Assembly: GCA_002104945.1 (NCBI GenBank)
Contig: MCFH01000054.1
Coordinates: 186,001-250,000, forward strand
DNA: 64,000 nucleotides
Reading direction: 5' to 3'
Source: Piromyces finnis
Taxonomy: Eukaryota > Neocallimastigomycota > Neocallimastigomycetes > Neocallimastigales > Neocallimastigaceae
Position 1 is the stretch's first letter; the number at the start of each line of letters is the position of its first letter. The notes beneath the pieces were generated by a model, which worked only from the letters and a program-made list of their open reading frames with translations, ran no database searches and had not been told where the DNA came from. Below, piece after piece: positions 26,801-40,300 of this stretch. The translations under genes were made by a program, and so were the position numbers.

Positions 26801-29800
26801 AATAAATTGAATAAATATATCATAGAGTCCAAAATTAGAGGAATTTTTTAAGAAATCCGTATTGAATCTTAATAATCTTAAATACATATAAAATACTCTT
26901 CCATTTTTCGTTATTGGTGCTGAAACATTATTTATATCAGCTAATGGTATAATGGTGGCAACTCTACTTATTGTAACATCTAGTATTAAATTATCTAAAA
27001 ATTCAAATCCATTTGTATTATTATTATTGTTGTTACCATTAATATTGCTCTCTTTATTACTATTGCTATTTGTAAGAGCATTAGTACTTTCTTCTTTAAT
27101 GTTATTTTCAAATGATATTTCATTTTTTTTTATAATATTTTTCTTTGAAAAGTCATTTTGAATTTTCTGAATTTCCGTTTTAAAGGACATTGAAAATTTC
27201 ATAAACTTTTCTACAGATATTACGTGTAATATAGAATGAACATCTTGAATTTTAAGATTAATTTGTTGTTTGATATTTTCAGGATCATTATTAACCATGA
27301 TGAAGTTATTATCCAAGGATAAATCAATATAAAGATAGGCTAATCTATTACTGACTTGATAAATATTATTTGTTATTGAATTAAATGATAAACATATATT
27401 TTTTGAAGATAATTCTCCTAAAATTTTGTTTTTACTAATAAGATTTCCACTTTCAATTTCTTCGGGAGAAAAGTCGTTGATTTTTGCTTTTCCGTGTAAA
27501 CCTGTGATATTAAATGAAATATTTTCAGTTTCAGTTTTAATAATGATTTGGAAGTCTTGCAAAAATAGATATAAACATAATTTAATGTCATATTGCTCAA
27601 ATATATCTTTCTTTTCTTCTGCTTCTTTAACTTCTTCAATTTCCTTTATTTTATCTTCTGTACTTTGATATATATAGAATTTATTATATAAACTTTTAAT
27701 TTGTTCTAATTCATCATTTACTAGGTATGGTAAGAGTACAATGGCTTTTATAATTGATGAAGTAATTTTACAGTGGTACTTATTTAAAACAATATTGGTT
27801 TTAATATTAAATCCAAGATTACTTTTACTACTATCTGTGATGATTATACCTGATATGTTGACTTGTGGTAATTCTGATGAAAAATCACTATCATTACTTT
27901 CAATATACTTATTATTTGTAAGATTTAGTTTAACTTTTGGAGCAGAAATGTTTACTGAATATAAATACATGATTGAATTTGCTTGAGTTTTATCTCCAGC
28001 TTTATTTAATTCTATATAATAATTTGGGAAGTCGATGACCAAACCAGCGGATGAAAATAAATCCATTCTTAAATTAATACTGTTAAATATAAATTTGATA
28101 CCAATATTAAAATCATTAAGAAGAGAAATATCAACATCATTCCATAGTGTACTTTCTTCCTGAATGTATGCATTCTTTGATAGTGCCTTTTCATCCTCTT
28201 CTTTAGTGTTGGATTCAATTTCATTTGTCATTTCATCAATTAAATATTTATACTTGTCTAGATATTCATCAGACCATTTATCAAATATAGAATATAACAA
28301 TATAATGCTTTTTAATACATTAATATTAAGGGAACCTAATGTGACAAGTAATGAAATTTTTTTTGATTTTTCAATAGATTTTGATTTTAATTGTTCAATA
28401 ATTAATTTATTTAAACCACCATGAATACTGAAATCATTAAAATTAAGCTTTACTAATTCATTTTTAATTGGTTTTTCATTATTATAAATGTTTTTTTCTA
28501 TTAAGCTAGATGATAAAGAGGATACCTTCATAACAGTATTATGTTGAATAATCAATTTCTTTATTGTACCCGATGATACATCATTTTTATAATTATAATG
28601 AAGATTTAACGATTCAATTGTTTTGATATGGCTTGGATTGGTATTGTCAAACATTAAATTATAGGTAGATACTGATGAATTATCCAGTTTACACTTTAAT
28701 TCTATTGTGGTTGCTGATGCTTTAACACAAATAGTTTTAATGGAAAATAAACCGTGGAAAATATTTAAATTCTTATGTTTTCTTCGTGAGGATATATTTT
28801 TAATTGATTCCATAATTGTACTGTTGTTAGTATTATTATTATTATTAATTGTATTATTAGAAGGGATTTTATTTAATTTATCATCTTCTTTTTCATTCAT
28901 TTTGGATAACCAATTAATTGCCCTTATACTATGCTTAGCTAATATAAATAAATTTCCATTTAACACTATATTTATTCGACTAATACCACCATAATATAAT
29001 ATATCATAATAATATTTATTTGCTTCGTAATTCATTTGATCATTATCACTAACTAGTTCTTTTGGCTTCATTAATAAATCTGTTTGGATTTGACCAATGT
29101 TAATATGATTTTTCTCAACCTTATTATCGAATACTTGCAATTGAATCTTTCCAATCTGTAAACAAATTCTAAGATTAGATGGAATATAATTTATTATGTC
29201 AACTTCATTTTGATTTTCAATAGTGTTATTTTTAACTTGTCTATTAAATATTATGTTAATTATTTCACTATTTTCTGATACATTTTCCCAATTATACCAA
29301 TCTATTAAATTTTTCATAGTAATATTATATAAATTATTTTTATCATTAATAGGAATTAAAGTTTTTAAAATATTTCCTGGACGTTTTTGCAATTCGTTCA
29401 TAGCATAACGAATATGGAATAACAATTTCCATCCCGGATCAGATTTATGTGGACTGGTTCCCAGTCTCCACATTGGCGAAGGTTGTGTTAAAAATGTTGG
29501 ATTGGATATAATATGTAATCTATTGGATTCTTTAACAACAGTTGCTATTAATTTTTGTAACTTCCTATTGTTATTATTAAAATCATCAAGAATTGTCATT
29601 AAACTTTTAATGAAAACTATCCATCTAAATAAGGAAGAACTTATTAATTCAAGTGTTTGATTAATTATTGAAATATTAAAGTTTGTTAGATTAAATACCA
29701 CTGATGATTGTGTTAGTGTTTTTATTGGATTATAATATAATTCTAATCTAAAGTTATCGATACACATGTATAAATATGTTGGGTTATGTAATATTTTTAA

Positions 29801-31300
29801 TGTATTGTTATTATAATAATTTGTATTAATATTCTTTTCTTCATCTGGAATTAAAATACCAGTAATACTTGTATTATCAAATTCATTAATAAATCTGAAT
29901 ATATCTTGGATTTTTGAAAATTCAATAAATGTTTTTACTTCTCTCAATTCTGATAAAGATGCATTATCATTTATATTGACTTTTTGACTTATAAAGAAAT
30001 TTAAAAATAAATCTTTTATAATAAATTCGTTAAATGATAATGTATTTTCAGGAGTTCTCATACTATTTTCATTTAAAAATGTTTTTCCTACTTCCGGGAA
30101 TATGACATCTTGAATACTATGGATACAGAGACTAGGTAAGTTTATCAACAAACCAAATGATGATAAAATTTCTTTTATTTTCTTCTCCAACAATATACCA
30201 ACGTACTTTATCTGGAATAAATCAATAAACGTTTCATCTGGTAATCGCTAAATATTATATTATATAATAATTTATTATTTAATAATTTGTTAATGTTAAT
30301 ATTTAGTAAATATTTATTTTTATTTATTCTACTATATAAATTAATCAATATACGTCATAATCTAATGCTTCCACAAATTCCTGAATAATCTTTATACATA
30401 TAGGGGTAATAACAATATTTAATGATTTTGCAAAATCAATAGTTAAAAATACACTATCTTCATTTTCCCTATCCTCATTCAAATCAAAATATGACAAACC
30501 ATTTTTAAATTGTTCATTTTGTAATATTGTTTGAAATGGTAAGTAACTATCATTATCATCATTATTTGCTTCTTTGATAGCATGTATATTATTATTCTAT
30601 TTATATAAATATAATTATTTATATTAATTTAGTAAATATATATATATTCTTTTTTTTTTTATTGGTATTAAATAATTTATTTACATTTATATCATAGAAT
30701 CTATTTAGTGGAGGCATAATATCTGAATTTATTTCACTTGTATATAATGGTGTTGAATCCACTAACAATTGATAGTTATTTAAATATTTTCTATATGGTA
30801 TAGGTCTTTTTTTCGATTCTATTAAATATATTATTTAATTATTAATATTTTAATAATTTTATACTTTTTTAATAAAAAATTAATTATTAATAAAATAATT
30901 ACCATTGATAGCATTTGTTGATACAAATTTTCTTAAATCATTCTCAACATTAAAATCACTTTTACTTTTCTTCCCGGTCTTTGGTTTAAAAAACATATTT
31001 TCATTATCAGAATCACCACTTCAATATAACATATTAATATAGAATAATGTCATTTTAATAAAATTTTTAAATTACCTCTTTTATCTTGAAAATAAAATAA
31101 TATTACCTAAATTCAAAATATTCATTTGATCCATTTTCATTTTTATTCTCATATGAATATAAACTTGATGATATTGATTCACTAATTGGTATTTGAATAA
31201 ATATAGGTAAAAGTTCAAAGTTTTGTTTTCGTGAATGGGTATCTTTATAATTATGTTTTGAAACTAATTTTATAAATAATTATATTATTTTTAAAAAAAA

Positions 31301-31365
<65 letters not shown>

Positions 31366-34300
31366 AATTATTATTATTATGTTTATTATGTTTATTATGA
31401 TGTTTATTATTATGTTTATTAATATATTTTTTATTATTGATAATACCTCTAAATGGAGGAACTAAAACCGGAACATAACTATATATTTTCTCTTCTTCGT
31501 TAATACTTGAAGCATTACTATCTTGATTATCATTATTTTCATAAATAAATGTCATTCTTTTAGTTAGTCTATCCTGGTGTCTAATAAACTCAACTTGTTT
31601 TTCATATAATTCTTTCCAATCTGGTGTTTTTAAATAAATACATAAAGATAAGTTTGTTTCAATACTTGCAACTTCAATCCAAGGGTATGAAGATTCAATC
31701 TAAATTAAAATTATTATTGTTTTTTTTTCTATTAGTTATTATTTCTAATTTATTATTATTTTTAATTTAATGATTATTTAAATATAACAAACATCTTTAT
31801 TGGTTTCAGCTAATGCTAATAAATATACACCAACAAATGGGAAATCTAAAAATATTCTATTGCAATAATGAGTATTTATAGTGTTATCCATTTGAAGTTT
31901 AAAACCATCTTTTAAAAATAAAATTGTTGAACTTCCTTTTCCCCATATTGATAAATCTATTTTATTCATAGTTAATTGTAATGAAAAGAAATCACTAGTT
32001 AATGGTAATTCTAAAATTGCATTATCAAAATCTGAAAAATGATATAAAAAGGTTTCCAAAAAATTCACAAAAGATACTATAAAAAATGGATGTACTTCTC
32101 CAACTAATGATCCAATATTAAATCTCCAATCTGCACCATAAACTAATTTATATGGCATAGGACCAAACATTCTGTGTCCATATATTGATAAATCTTATAT
32201 ATTATTTAAAAAATATAATATGTATATATATAAATTTAATATTATTATAATTTTTATTTCTGTAAGTTTACAAAATCATTACCATCAATATAGAGAAAAT
32301 CATTAGAACAATTCTTTTCAAATACCATAATAGGATTCGTATTAATTTGAATATCTATAAATAATTTATCCATAATAAATTTATTTAATTTACATTCATT
32401 AAACAATTATTTAATAGTATGTGGTAAATATACCTTGAAATTGATCTGTTCCTCTAATTTCAACTTCAAGAAGTTTTGTTTTTAATGTAATATAATTCTT
32501 ATAAGTATATAAACTTTCTGGTAAATAAGCCTCTACATTTTCCGCTTGAATTAATATATTCATATCTAAAGCATTCATTGGCTCTAATTCTAATTGATTT
32601 TGATCATTACTTTTTTCTTGATTTTTTTCTCTATATTCCGATACTGTCGTGAATGAGGCATAATCACCAAAATAATTATCTGCTATTAATACAAAATATT
32701 TAATTAAATAACCAAACACTTTAAATGACACACCGGATCCCTAAATAATATAGATATGAATAATTTATGCTTAAATATTAATAATACATATTATATTTTA
32801 GATATTTTATACATATATATCTAAACAATACCCCTATTTTTAAATTCATTGAATCAACATATTCAGGATTATAGACGGCATAAAATGAATAGTCACCTTC
32901 CAATTCAAAATTATTTATAACACCTACAGGATTTGATTCTTTATTAATATTTTCACCTATTGTATGTGATTTTGGTAGTAATATATCTAAACTTAATGGA
33001 GTATTTTTTGTCTGTTTATATATATTTATTTGTATGTATATTAAATTAATGAAAAAAAGATAATATTTAAAAATGAAAATTATATTGTATTGATTCTTAC
33101 AGAAACTTTAAAGGGTATGCATGAATAAATTGGATTAAATACAGTAAATGGTAAATTTACATTAATGTCTAACAAATCTCCTGATAATGTTAAATAGGCT
33201 ATAAAGATAAAAGATATATATATTTAAATGGTTAATTTCATATTCTATATTACTTTTTTATTATTGAGTTGATTATATTATTATTAATTACAGTTTTGAT
33301 CTATTTCATTAAGTTGATTTATAATGTTGCATTCATTTATACACATTAGTATACTATATTCTTTAAATGTAATATTAATATCATATATAGTTGGAACAAA
33401 ATAATCATTTTCAATTGGTTCACCCTCTGTCCAATCTGTAATTAAATCAGTAATTAATGTTATATGATCTTTAAGTAAAAATATTTTTGTTTCTAAAAAT
33501 TGAATATCAAATGGCATTGTACGTTCTTGATTCCATTTTAATGGTGCGGGTATCGTTGCGTTAATCTAATATGAAAAATGAAAAATAAATATTATAACAA
33601 TTTTTTAAAATATAATGTACATGGTTATTGTCACTTGAAAATTTTTATTGTATTTTTTTCAAATTTATATAAATTATTGAATATTTTTGGGAAACAAACT
33701 TTTAATTGAGAGCCATTTAAAAATACTGCATAATCAATACTAGTAGTAACTTTTACATTTAATAGATTTACATCTAATTTTCCTTCATATCCTTCTTCTG
33801 ATATAAACGATGGAAGTTCATAATAAATGTGTGATCCTTCATCAAAATTTACATCAAGCCATGCATATGGTCTTACACTTTGTTCTTTTCTTTTATCTTT
33901 TTTAGATTTTTATTATCATTATCATTTTGATTTTTCCACAAATTATCCTATTATATATATAGAGAGAGATAGAGAGAGTATTTTTAATATTTATTAATTT
34001 TTTTCATTTCAATAAATGAATATATACCTTTGAATGTTCTTTCGTCGGTACTCTTGCTGTTCCTTTTTCTTCGAAAATTATAAATAATTTCATTGCTGGT
34101 GCTACTCTTAATTGACCTGATGTAGGAGGACTTACTATTTCCATATCTCTAAATGAAAGAGGATAAAAGAAATACTGTAATAATAATCTTTTAAAGAATA
34201 AATATAATTAATAAAATATATATAATATTTTAAATATATGTCATATTAAATAATAAAAATACCTATTTCTATCCGTCCATGGACCATAATTTAGTTGTGC

Positions 34301-36155
34301 ACTATATAATTTTATATCAATTCTCCATTCAGGTAAATTTTTCTGACTTTCTTCATAATATTCTGAATTGACTGGAGGAACTGGACCTAATTAATATAAT
34401 TTGTTATAAAGAATTGTACTTAATATTATGCATTTACACTTTTATCAAATTTTCGAATTTCGATGCAATATTAATATAATATATATCAACCTGTAACATC
34501 AGAATACATTGAAAGAATTAATTCTTCTGATTGAAGTAGTATGGGAACACGTGCATATTCATTTTTATCATCTTTATTTTCACTTCCTTTATAATTATTT
34601 TGGTATGTATTAAATGGAATTAAGGCTTAATTATTTACATAATATATAAATCATAATATTTATATTATAAAAAGGATATCTTGCAAGTCCAGTCCATGTT
34701 GTTTTCTTTATATTACTTTCATTTTTAGTATTTTTTATTTTTTTATTTTTATTAAATAGATAATTAAATGTAAAAACATATTTTACCCTATCTTTTAATG
34801 ATTTTTTAGAACTTTTTATATTTTTTAATATTTAATATAATAATATAAGAATAAATGTTTTTCTTTAATAAATAATATATTAAAATATACATTAAAATAT
34901 ATTATAAGATTTATGATTATTACCTATTGACAAAGTTATTAATGTCATTTTTTCTATAATTTATATGATCTGAATTTGCTCTTATACTAACTACAGGTTT
35001 TATTAAATCAACATTCAATTTCGTCATATAATAATCAAAAATTGAACTTGCCTATAAATCATTAATAATTATAAAGTATTAATTATAAATTTAAATATAT
35101 AAATATAAAATTATTACAATGACTTACTGTATCAACAGAATAGGAAACTTTCATTCCATTAAAATCAGCAACTAAAATTGAAGGAAGATCTCTGCTTCCA
35201 ATATATACAGCACCTTTATTAACTTCTACATATATTGGTAATAAACTTTTAAATAATTTATCTTTATTGACTTTATTTGGAAGAATATATTCGCCAATAT
35301 TTGTCACATTCACTTTCAAAAAAATAAAACCATCAGTTTCATTCTATTACTTTTATTATATATATTATATATATATCCATATTTATTATAACGATTTTTA
35401 TTTTTTGTTATTAATTTTTACCTGCTACGCTTTCATTAGATTCTCTTCTTAATATTCTTTTTAAATCTTCATATACTGCCATATTGTTATATATGTAATA
35501 TTCCAAACCTTCTGCAAATACTCTCACTCTTGATGGTTTTTCTTCATCATCTATATTATTTTATATTAAATTTATAATTATTTATCACACCAAATAAATT
35601 GTTAATTATTAATACATTACCTCTAAAATTTGAAACAAGTTGCATTTGTTTTTCTTTTTTCGTTTTTGCTTTATTAATGAATGACCAAAGTACTGTAATA
35701 TACCCTCGTTCAATATAGATTGATTCATTTTTTGATATATAACTCAATTTTTTAAATAATATTGTTCCACTTAAAGGACATATTACAATATTTTCTTATA
35801 TAAAATAGATATTAAATGTATATTTAATATAATTAAGGAAGGTAATAAAGATAAAACTAATTTTTATAATAATATACCTATATTAATTAAGGTATTTAAT
35901 TTGGGCCAGGTGTATATATTAATCAACTTTATGAAAATAAAAGTAAAGAATCTACTACTATAGAGTAGTAATAAATATGCTAATAAAACTATTAGCAAAC
36001 ATCTATATATATTATATAGATCAAATGTTAATAAATAATAATAAAATTATAATATTATAACTTTTATGTTGTTACCTTATTGTTAAATTTATAAATTGAA
36101 CAAATTTATCTTTCGATTGTACTGGCTCTTCGAAATAAACTTCATAAAGAGCCAT
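23891..36155 (-). CDS. CSF1: Bridge-like lipid transfer protein, Csf1/BLTP1 (Tweek) family
   Basis: Giant membrane-contact-site protein with a hydrophobic groove for bulk lipid transfer. Twenty-three exons (high to low): 36076-36155, 35878-36002, 35621-35794, 35422-35550, 35128-35312, 34924-35051, 34680-34811, 34491-34606, 34263-34386, 34028-34148, 33700-33947, 33292-33565, 33101-33198, 32832-33011, 32434-32740, 32283-32354, 31793-32193, 31447-31699, 31107-31263, 30903-31018, 30685-30818, 30354-30596, 23891-30247. This is about 3,384 aa; yeast Csf1 is 2,958. One N-terminal membrane segment (CLLIVLLAYLLLLY) is followed by family landmarks: SGTILFKKLSYISKNESIYI, AEGLEYYIYN, LNYGPWTDR, LLKDHITLITDLITDW, DLSIYGHRMFG and, near the C terminus, GDATSWEWVDYIGVSKEKIP. 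Intron 7 looks U12-type. Exon 11 needs one extra A (A6 run, 33898-33903) to stay in frame. The last exon is an uninterrupted 6.36 kb. Confidence 0.92.
31305..31364. repeat. ATT/AAT triplet microsatellite inside a BLTP1 intron
   Basis: About 20 triplets, AAT on the coding strand. The tract is open in the BLTP1 reading frame as an Asn run, but a strong donor (TTTAGAG then GTATTA, 31446) and the AATTAG acceptor at 31264 make it intronic. Confidence 0.8.
34607..34679 (-). other. U12-type AT-AC intron in BLTP1/CSF1
   Basis: A 73-nt intron starting ATATCCTTTT and ending TTTAATAC. CCTTAAT, close to the U12 branch consensus, lies 13 nt (branch A to end) before the final AC. Splicing joins GCA-AG to A-TAC, giving the conserved WTGLARYQ in frame. 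A GT-AG alternative (GTAAAT donor at about 34639, acceptor before ATGATAAA) is also in frame but would add residues after ARY that do not resemble the family. Confidence 0.75.
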
Positions 36156-37346
36156 TGTTATTTTATCTTGTCAATATTACTAATTTGTTAATTGATAATA
36201 AATTTCATATTTTTTAATTAAAAAGAATTTATATATTGTTAATGCTGCTGTTTTATTTTATTTTACTTTATTTTATTATATTTTTTTTATTAAATAGTTT
36301 GGTTTTGTTTTTATGTCAATGATATTTTAAATTCTATTATTATTTCTAATTAAAATTTTTTAGATAACAAATTTAACACGATAATATAAATTAATTTATT
36401 TTAATATTTAATAATTTTTTTTTTAAAAAAAAAACATAGTGGAAAAGAATATATTTAATTATTAATAAAATGGGTTATAATAATTATATTTCATTAAATA
36501 CTTAAAACTATGTTATTAATTATTATAGATATAAAATATTAATTAAATAGTTAAAATGTTTATTGCTTGAGTTAAAATAACCTTAAATGAATATTCTTGA
36601 TTTTTTTAATTTTAATCAATAATATTAAGTAAAATAAAATTATTAAAATCAATGGTTATTTATTAAATTATACTTTAGAGAATTAATTAGAATTAATTCT
36701 ACACTACTATCAATTTTCCATATTTTCTAAATTGCAATGAATACATATTACATTTAATTAATATTTTTAAAGCCATAAAATAATGTTTTTATCTTAAAAT
36801 ATTTACCTGCGCTATCATCACTACATTTAAAGACTTTATGCATATACAAAATTTTAATAGTAATATGGTTATATTATCACTGAAGTGTTTATTAATTTTT
36901 ATTTTTAATTATTTTTTTGTTCAATACAATCAATTATGGCAATGTTAACTGATTAAATTATACTTAATATAACTAAAGAAATAAATAATTCAAAATATAT
37001 TTTAATATGTTTTTAAATAATAAAAATGAAGTGTTAAGTAGAACAAGATAAAATTGAATAAATATTATAATATTTAACTTTTTTTTTATTAAAAGGTTAT
37101 AAATTCTTTTTTATAACCCTTTTTTTATTTATAAGTTTTTTTAGTTTTAAAAAATTTTATTAATAAACTTTTACCATCGGGTATTTTTTTTTTTTACATA
37201 TAGAATAACTATAAAAATATTTATATTTTATCCAATAAATTTTTTGTAATAATTAAATCGTTTTAAATATATATACATTAATTATTAACTTTATTAACGA
37301 CAACTTTTACTAAAAATGATAAAGAATCTAATACCAAGGAAGTAAC
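36156..37346. other. Divergent promoter region BLTP1 / CFAP92-like gene
   Basis: About 1.2 kb between two divergent start codons, AT-rich with no supportable exon. It should hold both promoters. Confidence 0.5.
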
Positions 37347-40300
37347 ATGTTAAACTCAAAAATTGAATCTGATGATAGTAAATTCATAAATGGTTCACAT
37401 TCACTGCGTTTGAATGTTATTATTGACTATATAATTGAGAAAGGTAAAAAAATGAAGAGATATGATAGTAACATGATCTTTTAATAAAACATTTATCTCT
37501 TTCATTAATATATTAGATATTCTAATTAATGGTGAGGTTAAGTCCAAAGAAGAAGTAGAAGAAGAAAATAAGAAAAAAAATATTAAAAATACTAAAAGTA
37601 AAAAAGTAGTAAATCTAATAAATCAACAAAATCAAGTAAAAAAAGTAAAGAAAAGGATAAAAAGAAAAAAAAAGATGAAGATGATGATACAAATTATTAT
37701 TTTTCATATTGCATTGCTGGAAAAATTGATGGAGAAGTAAAAGAAAATTATTAATAATTATTAATCAACTATAAACATATTAAATTAAAAAAAAAACTTT
37801 TTTTAAAATGTATTATGCGTTATAGACCGATGTGATTCAATATTCAGATTCAACATTTTCAACATTTCATGACATAGATATAAACATTGTATGAATATTA
37901 AAAAAATATAAATAAATTAATAACATCTATCCATAGATTTAATTCTATAGATTATTTTAATATAAATATGACATATTAAAAAAAATTATATTTTTAAAAT
38001 TCTTATAAATATTATTGTATATCATAGGACTTTTTAAAAAATTTATATAGTAAACAAGTGGAAATAAAAATATGGAAATTGATACCTAATTCAGAAAAAT
38101 CAACATCAAATGAACACATACATAAGCAAATACGAACAAAGAAGTTGAATACAAATAATAGGAAAAGTATTTGCATACCAAATCAATTAAAATTACAAAA
38201 ACAAATACCCTCTAATATTAATCAAGGAATAATACCTAATATTAAAGAAAATAAGAGTGAAAAAAATTCTAATAACGAAATGGATGATAATGAATCATCA
38301 AATCAATCATCCTTAATAAACTATAATTTTTCATTAATACCAATAAAACCAGTATATGATAGTCTTCAACAATTAAATTTCCCATTTAGTAACATTCGCA
38401 GTACATTTTCAAATTATAATTCAAAATATAAAAATAAGTTTATGAATACTGAACAATTAAGAAATCATATTTCAGGAAATGAGAATATGATGATTGGAGG
38501 TGACATTAATAATAGATATAATGGTGGAAGAAATGAATTATGGGGAAATCATCATATTAATATATTAAATGGAGATTACGTTAACGAATTTGATAATACA
38601 ATTCATATTGTACCGCACCCACATCATTTTATGGTACCCGAAAGATATTCAAGAATCCATAATTCATATTCAAGAGGAGGTTCACCAATTCGATCTTCTT
38701 CAAATAATCGTTCAAGATCTCGTACTAAAAGTAAAAAAAGAAATAGTAATTCAAAAAAAGATGAGGAAAAAAAAAATAGTAAATCTAGTAAATATGGAAA
38801 TAAATCTTATGATTGCTATTATGATGAAGAATTATATCCACGAAAAGGAAGAAGCAGGAGTAGATCAAAATCAAATAATAGAAGTAATAATAGAAGTAGA
38901 AATAATAGTAGAAGTAGAAGTAATGTTAGAGAATCAGGAATAAAAAATAGAAGGTTAAAAAATGGCAATAAAGATGATAAAAATAATAGTAAATCAAAAG
39001 GAAGTAGGAAGGGAAGAGATAAACTTTCGAAAAGAAAAGAAGAAGATCAATATGAAATGATTGGAAAAATGACATTAGATATTTGTAAATTATTTTTTGA
39101 TGAATATGAAGTAGAAAAAAAGTAAATAATTTAATTACTCTATTTTTATTTTAATATAATTAAATAATATTAAATGATCTAAATAAAATAATAATAAAAA
39201 AAAAGATTAGATTATCCAATAGGTGAAGTTAAATATTTTGGATTTAAATTATCATTGTCAGAACCATTACTATCGAAAAAACAAAGAAAATTGTATGATA
39301 ATGGATTTTTAAAATATATATTAAATAATTAAATAGTTAAATGCTTTACAAAAAAAATAATGTAATTGATTATATCTTTTTTTTTTTTTTGATTATTAGC
39401 TTAAATCCTATTGCAATAGAAATTGTTTCAGCAAAATCAATGCCACCTAAACCAACTACAAATAAAGTCAATTATGCAACAATAGCACCAACGTAACTAT
39501 ATGAATATATAAATAATATCATAATTTTTTAAACAATACTTTTTGTATTTACATTCTTTTATATATTATAATTTAAAAAATAATAAAAAAACAAGATATT
39601 GCAAATTTTCATTTATTGATAATGAAAAGGAATATAAATGTTTTGAAGAATGCCGCAAAGAAAATAACAAAATAATTTTCAATTCAGTTCATCTATTATT
39701 AAGTGGAAATATAAAAGAAGAAGATCTTTTTAATACTTTAGTGTATAAAAAACTAAATATAGAAGTAATTGTTATATTAAATATTAAAGTAAGATTATAT
39801 TTAAAGATGTTAAATTAAAAAATATATATATAATCATCATCACATAGATACATGATAGAGATTATGAAGTTCCAAAAGACAAAAAATATATTTCTAATAG
39901 TAAGTTTAATATTTCTATTTAAAAATATTTTATTAAAACTTAAAATAATGATTTAATACATATTTTAATATATTACTCTAGAATTTGATTACGTTGAAAG
40001 TTACAGAACAACATATATACCCAATATTATTTATGGTGTAGCTTCATTTTGTAATTATCATATTCATTTTCAATTTATTAAATAATAATATATGAATTAT
40101 TTTATTAATATTAATTTACATAATAAAGCATTGGCACCATTGGTAACAGGTATTAAAGAATTAACTTTAACAGCACCTGTTGAAACAAACTATCATATAA
40201 AAGGTATTAAACTCTATTGTAAATTATATCATATATAAAATTATTATTATTACATATATTAATTTTTAATAATAAATTATAAGACAAAGGAACAGACTTT

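Noticed and set aside
31280-31446. Poly-Asn coding extension of BLTP1 exon 18
   Set aside because: A GTATTA donor after TTTAGAG and an AATTAG acceptor remove it and restore the conserved frame, so it is read as intron.
35267-35452. Plus-strand Tyr/Phe-rich frame in the BLTP1 region
   Set aside because: Covers an intron and an antisense exon; no start context or family resemblance.
38569-38943. Second plus-strand frame inside CFAP92-like exon 4
   Set aside because: Shadow frame of the Ser/Arg-rich coding exon; the main frame is continuous with both neighbours.
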